This document shows positions 7,919 to 12,007 of a stretch of DNA of 12,007 nucleotides, piece by piece. The DNA lies in NCBI GenBank assembly GCA_934201655.1, contig CAKPXD010000027.1, positions 1 to 12,007 on the forward strand, written 5' to 3'. A program made the translations under genes and the position numbers. The stretch is from an uncultured Streptococcus sp. (GTDB lineage: Bacteria; Bacillota; Bacilli; Lactobacillales; Streptococcaceae). The first letter of the stretch is position 1. Each line of letters starts with the position of its first letter. The notes under the pieces were generated by a model. That model saw only the letters and a list, made by a program, of their open reading frames with translations, did not search any database and was not told the DNA's origin.

Positions 7919-7947
7919 ATTCTATATGTTTTTATAATATTTGTCAA
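7919..7947 (-). promoter_or_regulatory. Promoter of the 71-residue protein gene
   Basis: On the minus strand a perfect -35 TTGACA (7947-7942) and -10 TAGAAT (7924-7919, 5 of 6 positions) are 17 bases apart. The predicted start near 7912 leaves a leader of about 26 bases. It is the best sigma-A match in the window. Confidence 0.8.
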
Positions 7948-7990
7948 TTAAAACACATATATTAATCAAGTTATCGCGTTAAGATTATAA

Positions 7991-8887
7991 TTATTTAGCT
8001 TTCAAAGCTGATAATATATGGGTTCGAATATCTTCAACTCCATTAGGATTTGCTGGCAAGAATATTGTATTATTTCCTTGTTTATCTGCAAAATTATTCA
8101 ATGTATCCAAATACTGATTGGTTAATAGGATTGACATAATTTGTTCTTCAGTTAATTCGACATTGGCTCCTTTTAACTCTTTAATAGAATCAGCAAGTCC
8201 ATCAACAATTGCTTTCCGCTGCTCTGCGATCCCCACACCATGGAGGCGATCTTTTTCTGCCTCAGCTTCTGCCGCTGTAACGATCTTAATTTTATCTGCT
8301 TCAGCCAATTCTTGAGCTGCCACTCTCTTACGTTGGGCAGCATTAATTTCGTTCATTGATTGTTTGACTTCTGCATCCGGCTCAACTTTGGTAATGAGCG
8401 TCTTAACGATAATATACCCATACGTTGACATTTCTTCCGCTACTTGCTTTTGAACTTCTAATGCAATTTCATCTTTTTTCTCAAACAATTCATCCAAAGT
8501 TAACTTAGGAACAGATGAGCGCAATGCATCTTCAATATAAGATTTGATTTGAGCTTCAGGTCTCATCAATTTATAGTAAGCGTCTGTAACGTTTAACTCA
8601 TTTACACGATACTGAGTTGCGACATTCATAGTCACAAAAACGTTATCTTGGGTTTTGGTTTCAACCACGATCTCACTTTGTAAAAGGCGTAGCTGCACAC
8701 GAGCTGCAATTTTGTCAATGCCAAATGGTGCCCGTAGATGAATACCACTATTACTTAACTTTTGATACTTACCAAATCGTTCGATAATTGCAACAGACTG
8801 TTGACGAACGACATAAACAGAGCTCACTAACATAGCTCCTACAATAAGCATTAGAATCACTAGAACAAGTAAAACTTGTAAAACCAT
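7991..8887 (-). CDS. SPFH/band-7 (stomatin/prohibitin-like) membrane protein
   Basis: Membrane-anchored SPFH-family protein, 298 residues. One N-terminal hydrophobic helix (about 2-24) is followed directly by YVVRQQSVAIIERFGKYQ, the start of the band-7 domain that runs to about residue 185 and includes SGIHLRAPF, VETKTQDNVFVTMNVATQYR and LRSSVPKLTLDELFEKKDEI. A long charged, alanine-rich helical stretch follows (about 180-230: AEADKIKIVTAAEAEAEKDR), then a short C-terminal region. In this family such proteins oligomerise and organise membrane microdomains or control FtsH-type proteases; none of that is shown here. No NfeD-like partner is encoded next to it. ATG 8887 has GGGGGAG 6 bases upstream. 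It has its own promoter but no clear terminator separates it from ilvA upstream, so some read-through is possible. Confidence 0.92.
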   Translation of the reverse strand: MVLQVLLVLVILMLIVGAMLVSSVYVVRQQSVAIIERFGKYQKLSNSGIHLRAPFGIDKIAARVQLRLLQSEIVVETKTQDNVFVTMNVATQYRVNELNVTDAYYKLMRPEAQIKSYIEDALRSSVPKLTLDELFEKKDEIALEVQKQVAEEMSTYGYIIVKTLITKVEPDAEVKQSMNEINAAQRKRVAAQELAEADKIKIVTAAEAEAEKDRLHGVGIAEQRKAIVDGLADSIKELKGANVELTEEQIMSILLTNQYLDTLNNFADKQGNNTIFLPANPNGVEDIRTHILSALKAK

Positions 8888-8913
8888 GGGAATCTCCCCC
8901 TTTCTTCACTTAC

Positions 8914-8942
8914 ATTATAGCACTCGTATATAGGTTAGGCAA
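8914..8942 (-). promoter_or_regulatory. Promoter of the SPFH gene
   Basis: On the minus strand TATAAT (8919-8914) is preceded by TGC, an extended -10. TTGCCT (8942-8937, 4 of 6) lies 17 bases upstream. The predicted start near 8907 gives a leader of about 20 bases. Confidence 0.7.
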
Positions 8943-8969
8943 ATGATATGATAAAAATTTTATAGGATA

Positions 8970-10220
8970 TTAAACAAGCATATTATATAGAGTTTCATTC
9001 CCATTCAAGTTAATATAAGACGGATCAAATTTCTCCATTCGGTGAATCAAGCCCGCATAATCATGCTTGTTAGCAAGAGCAATCCCGATTAAGACTGGTC
9101 CTGTTCCCTTGCTAGCACGTTTAATATACTCAAAACGTGTGATGTCGTCATTCGGTCCTAAAATATCATTTACAAATTCGCGAAGTGCACCTGGACGTTG
9201 TGGGAAGTTAACCACAAAGTAATGCTTGATGCCATCATAAATCAAGGCACGCTCTTCCATCTCTGGCATACGGTTGATATCGTTATTTCCTCCAGAGATG
9301 ATACAACAAATAGTCTTCCCTTTAATATAATCTGACAGTACTTCCAAGGCCGCCACACTAGCAGCACCTGCAGGCTCAGCTACAATCCCCTGTTTAGAGT
9401 AAAGATCTATTAAGGTCTCAGAGATTAAACCTTCATCCACTCCGATAAGCGTTTCAACATTTTTACGGGTTGCTTCATAGGTCAATTGTCCAACCTTCTG
9501 CACAGCAATCCCGTCTGCAAACTTATCAATTTCTTTGAGTTTAACCGGACCTCCAGCCTCAAATGCTGCCTTCATGGAACGAGCTCCGTTGGCTTCTACA
9601 CCCAGAACTTCAATAGCCGGATTCGTTTCCTTTATGTAAGTAGAAACTCCTGCAATGAGTCCTCCACCTCCTACAGGCACCAAGACAGTATCAAAATCAA
9701 TGGATTCTTTTCGCGCTTCTTCTAAAATTTCGTAAGCTACAGTCCCTTGACCTGCTTGAACATTCAGATCATCAAAGGGATCAATAAAAGTACGATTTTC
9801 AGCAACAGTATAGTCTTGAGCCGCCTTAGCCGAAGCATCAAAGGTATCACCAACTAATTTGATGGTTACAAAATCTCCACCAAAGAAACGAACTTGCCCA
9901 ATCTTCTGTTGAGGTGTTGTAATGGGCATAAAAATAGTTGCAGGAATTTTCATCTCATTACAAGTGTAAGCAACACCTTGGGCATGATTTCCCGCTGATG
10001 CACAAACTACTCCACGTTCACGTTCTTCCTTAGTCAGTTGTGAAATAGCATAATATGCTCCACGAATCTTAAAAGAACGCACTCTTTGGGCATTTTCCTT
10101 TTTGAGATAAATTTTTGCACCGTATTTTTCTGATAAATAATGATCGTAGTCAAGTGGTGTATTGGCTACGACACCACTCAGAACCTTGTGGGCCTTCACC
10201 ACATCTTTTGCACTAAGCAT
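8970..10220 (-). CDS. ilvA: Threonine dehydratase (threonine deaminase), isoleucine biosynthesis
   Basis: PLP enzyme that deaminates threonine to 2-oxobutanoate and ammonia, the committed step to isoleucine in the cytoplasm. The 416 residues match the short IlvA form found in many Firmicutes; the E. coli enzyme is about 514. The Schiff-base lysine is K51 in RVRSFKIRGAYY. SAGNHAQG (75-82) and the phosphate-binding VGGGGL (183-188) are intact. A C-terminal ACT-like regulatory domain starts at about 334 (YFVVNFPQRPGALREFVNDI), the place where isoleucine feedback normally acts. A biosynthetic rather than catabolic role is supported by this domain and by the ilv neighbours. ATG 10220 has AAGGAG 7 bases upstream. 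It follows ilvC by 80 bases that contain hairpins, so its expression may be partly uncoupled from ilvC. No terminator was seen after its stop. Confidence 0.95.
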   Translation of the reverse strand: MLSAKDVVKAHKVLSGVVANTPLDYDHYLSEKYGAKIYLKKENAQRVRSFKIRGAYYAISQLTKEERERGVVCASAGNHAQGVAYTCNEMKIPATIFMPITTPQQKIGQVRFFGGDFVTIKLVGDTFDASAKAAQDYTVAENRTFIDPFDDLNVQAGQGTVAYEILEEARKESIDFDTVLVPVGGGGLIAGVSTYIKETNPAIEVLGVEANGARSMKAAFEAGGPVKLKEIDKFADGIAVQKVGQLTYEATRKNVETLIGVDEGLISETLIDLYSKQGIVAEPAGAASVAALEVLSDYIKGKTICCIISGGNNDINRMPEMEERALIYDGIKHYFVVNFPQRPGALREFVNDILGPNDDITRFEYIKRASKGTGPVLIGIALANKHDYAGLIHRMEKFDPSYINLNGNETLYNMLV

Positions 10221-10229
10221 AATCTTCTC

Positions 10230-10246
10230 CTTGATTCTTTTTCAAG
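10230..10246 (-). promoter_or_regulatory. Small hairpin overlapping the ilvA ribosome site
   Basis: On the minus strand CTTGA (10246-10242) and TCAAG (10234-10230) can pair around a 7-base loop. The 3' arm covers the first bases of AAGGAG (10232-10227), the ilvA Shine-Dalgarno sequence. The stem has only 5 pairs, so any effect on translation is speculative. Confidence 0.25.
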
Positions 10247-10248
10247 AT

Positions 10249-10280
10249 AAAAAGCGGGTTAGGTACCCCCCAACTCGCCT
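10249..10280 (-). terminator. Terminator-like hairpin between ilvC and ilvA
   Basis: On the minus strand GCGAGTT (10278-10272) pairs with AACCCGC (10260-10254) with one A-C mismatch. Outer A-U and G-U pairs extend the stem, and TTTTT (10253-10249) follows. The loop holds GGGGGGTACCT. The mismatch and short stem suggest a leaky terminator or an RNA-processing or stability hairpin; the same arms pair better on the plus strand, where the mismatch becomes G-U. It lies 20 bases after the ilvC stop. Confidence 0.45.
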
Positions 10281-10300
10281 TCTATTTTTATTCTCAAAAA

Positions 10301-11387
<1,087 letters not shown>

Positions 11388-11489
11388 TACTCAATGAAAA
11401 TCAAAGAGCAAATTAGGAAGCTAGGCGCAGGCTGTACTTGAGTACGGCAAGGCAAAGCTGACGTGATTTGAAGAGATTTTCGAAGAGTA
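11388..11489 (-). repeat. BOX repeat element (boxA-boxC form, no boxB)
   Basis: A 102-base element matching the remembered pneumococcal BOX family. On the plus strand it starts TACTCAATGAAAATCAAAGA and ends with GAAGAGATTTTCGAAGAGTA. The boxA core TACGGCAAGGC and GCTGACG are present at 11443-11463, the region where the BOXA1R typing primer anneals. The termini are imperfect inverted repeats: TACTC-N3-GAAAATC at 11388-11402 and its complement at 11475-11489. A central dyad GTACT-TG-AGTAC lies at 11434-11445. Reading the minus strand, boxA comes first next to ilvN and boxC lies toward ilvC, with no boxB unit between. It ends immediately beside the ilvN stop codon. BOX elements are non-autonomous repeats able to fold as RNA; whether this copy alters ilvC expression is unknown. 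Confidence 0.85.
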
Positions 11490-11966
11490 TTAATCGCGGG
11501 TAAATCCAGTTGCACCCGTCCGAGCGATATTCTTGATACCGTATGGTCGAATAACCCGAATCAAAGCTTCACTCTTTTCCGCATTCCCAGTCATCTGAAC
11601 AGTAATGGAGCTCGGAGCCACATCAACAACAGTTGCACGGAAAGGCTGGATAATAGCTAAAATTTCTGCTCGCTTCTCTGCAGGCGCTGAGACCTTGATC
11701 AGAATCACTTCGCGCTCCAAGTGTGGTTTATCTGTGATATCACGGACACGAATAACGTCGACCTGACGGTTGAGTTGTTTGATGATTTGCTCAACCTCAT
11801 CATTCGATGCAACATCAATGATAATGGTAATCCGTGACACATTAGGATTTTCTGTTGCACCTACCGAGATACTCTCAATATTGACTTGGCGTCTAGACAA
11901 GACACCGGTAAAGCGATTGAGAACTCCTGACCGGTTTTGAAGTTTGGCTGTTAACATTCTACGCAT
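11490..11966 (-). CDS. ilvN: Acetolactate synthase small (regulatory) subunit
   Basis: Regulatory subunit of acetohydroxyacid synthase; it activates IlvB and confers valine feedback inhibition. The 158 residues are the usual length for the one-module type. An N-terminal ACT domain covers about 3-77: MLTAKLQNRSGVLNRFTGVL, then NIESISVG, with N11, G14 and N29-I30 in the positions that shape the effector site. The C-terminal ALS-ss domain follows at about 80-157 (LEREVILIKVSAPAEKRAEI, GATGFTRD). The start at 11966 overlaps the end of ilvB by 8 bases and has GGGGGTG about 8 bases upstream, inside ilvB, so translation is probably coupled. The stop codon directly abuts the BOX repeat. The name ilvH is also used for this subunit. 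Confidence 0.95.
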   Translation of the reverse strand: MRRMLTAKLQNRSGVLNRFTGVLSRRQVNIESISVGATENPNVSRITIIIDVASNDEVEQIIKQLNRQVDVIRVRDITDKPHLEREVILIKVSAPAEKRAEILAIIQPFRATVVDVAPSSITVQMTGNAEKSEALIRVIRPYGIKNIARTGATGFTRD

Positions 11967-12007
11967 TAAACTTCACCCCCAACATCTCATGATTACTCTT
12001 ACCAGCT
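11959..12007 (-). CDS. ilvB: Acetolactate synthase large subunit, last 15 codons, cut by window edge
   Basis: A minus-strand frame open from the right edge reads AGKSNHEMLGVKFNA and then TAG at 11961-11959. Position upstream of ilvN, the 8-base overlap and the resemblance of this tail to streptococcal IlvB support the call. The catalytic ThDP domains lie outside the window, so function is inferred from context. Confidence 0.75.
   Translation of the reverse strand, partial: AGKSNHEMLGVKFNA

Noticed and set aside
7760..7951. Plus-strand frame opposite the small HTH gene
   Set aside because: The minus-strand frame has promoter, AGGAG site and terminator; this one has none.
7971..7982. Quasi-palindrome TTATCGCGTTAA downstream of the SPFH gene
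   Set aside because: It is CG-centred in AT-rich DNA and caught the eye, but it has two mismatched positions, no T-run and no known match.
8930..8969. Terminator after ilvA
   Set aside because: The AT-rich run AAAATTTT has dyad character but no stable stem; I do not call a terminator.
10249..10280. T-box riboswitch before ilvA, suggested by GGTACC and a terminator-like stem
   Set aside because: Only 80 bases separate ilvC and ilvA; there is no specifier stem and no full antiterminator core.

Overview
The window looks like chromosomal core DNA of a low-GC Gram-positive coccus of the Streptococcus mitis group (mitis, oralis, pneumoniae and relatives). The support is the protein sequences, the strong AGGAG-type ribosome sites, the extended -10 promoters, and a BOX repeat at about 11388-11489, a repeat family typical of this group. 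From memory, the gene order pfl - dinB - uppP - DUF2207 - amino-acid ABC transporter - ilvA - ilvC - ilvN - ilvB also runs through one pneumococcal locus. The species cannot be settled from the sequence alone.

Layout. 1-1009 (minus): N-terminal 336 codons of pyruvate formate-lyase, running off the left edge. 1010-1247: divergent control region with a pfl promoter, a cre-like CcpA site inside that promoter, and dinB promoter candidates. 1248-2309 (plus): DNA polymerase IV. 2310-2347: bidirectional terminator shared with the convergent uppP gene (2346-3191, minus). 3253-5148 (minus): membrane-anchored DUF2207 protein with a glycine-rich tail. 5149-5278: compact divergent promoter region. 5279-7584 (plus): two-gene amino-acid ABC importer, a binding-protein/permease fusion followed by its ATPase. 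7588-7658: two back-to-back terminators. 7670-7885 (minus): 71-residue protein with a likely helix-turn-helix. 7991-8887 (minus): SPFH/band-7 membrane protein. 8970-12007 (minus): branched-chain amino-acid genes ilvA, ilvC, ilvN and the last 15 codons of ilvB.

How the genes fit together. IlvB/IlvN (acetohydroxyacid synthase), IlvC and IlvA give the first steps to isoleucine and valine; transcription runs ilvB to ilvN to ilvC to ilvA. The BOX element lies between ilvN and ilvC, and a terminator-like hairpin between ilvC and ilvA, so the cluster may be expressed in segments. The transporter is an independent plus-strand unit with a clear promoter and terminator. Pfl (mixed-acid fermentation), DinB (translesion synthesis) and UppP (undecaprenyl-phosphate recycling) are neighbours without an evident functional link.

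Nothing here looks like a defence island, prophage, IS element, CRISPR array, tRNA or rRNA. I found no convincing new multi-gene system. The items most worth a second look are regulatory or small: the solitary HTH-like protein, the BOX touching the ilvN stop codon, the ilvC-ilvA hairpins, the pfl/dinB control region, and the SPFH and DUF2207 genes of unknown role.
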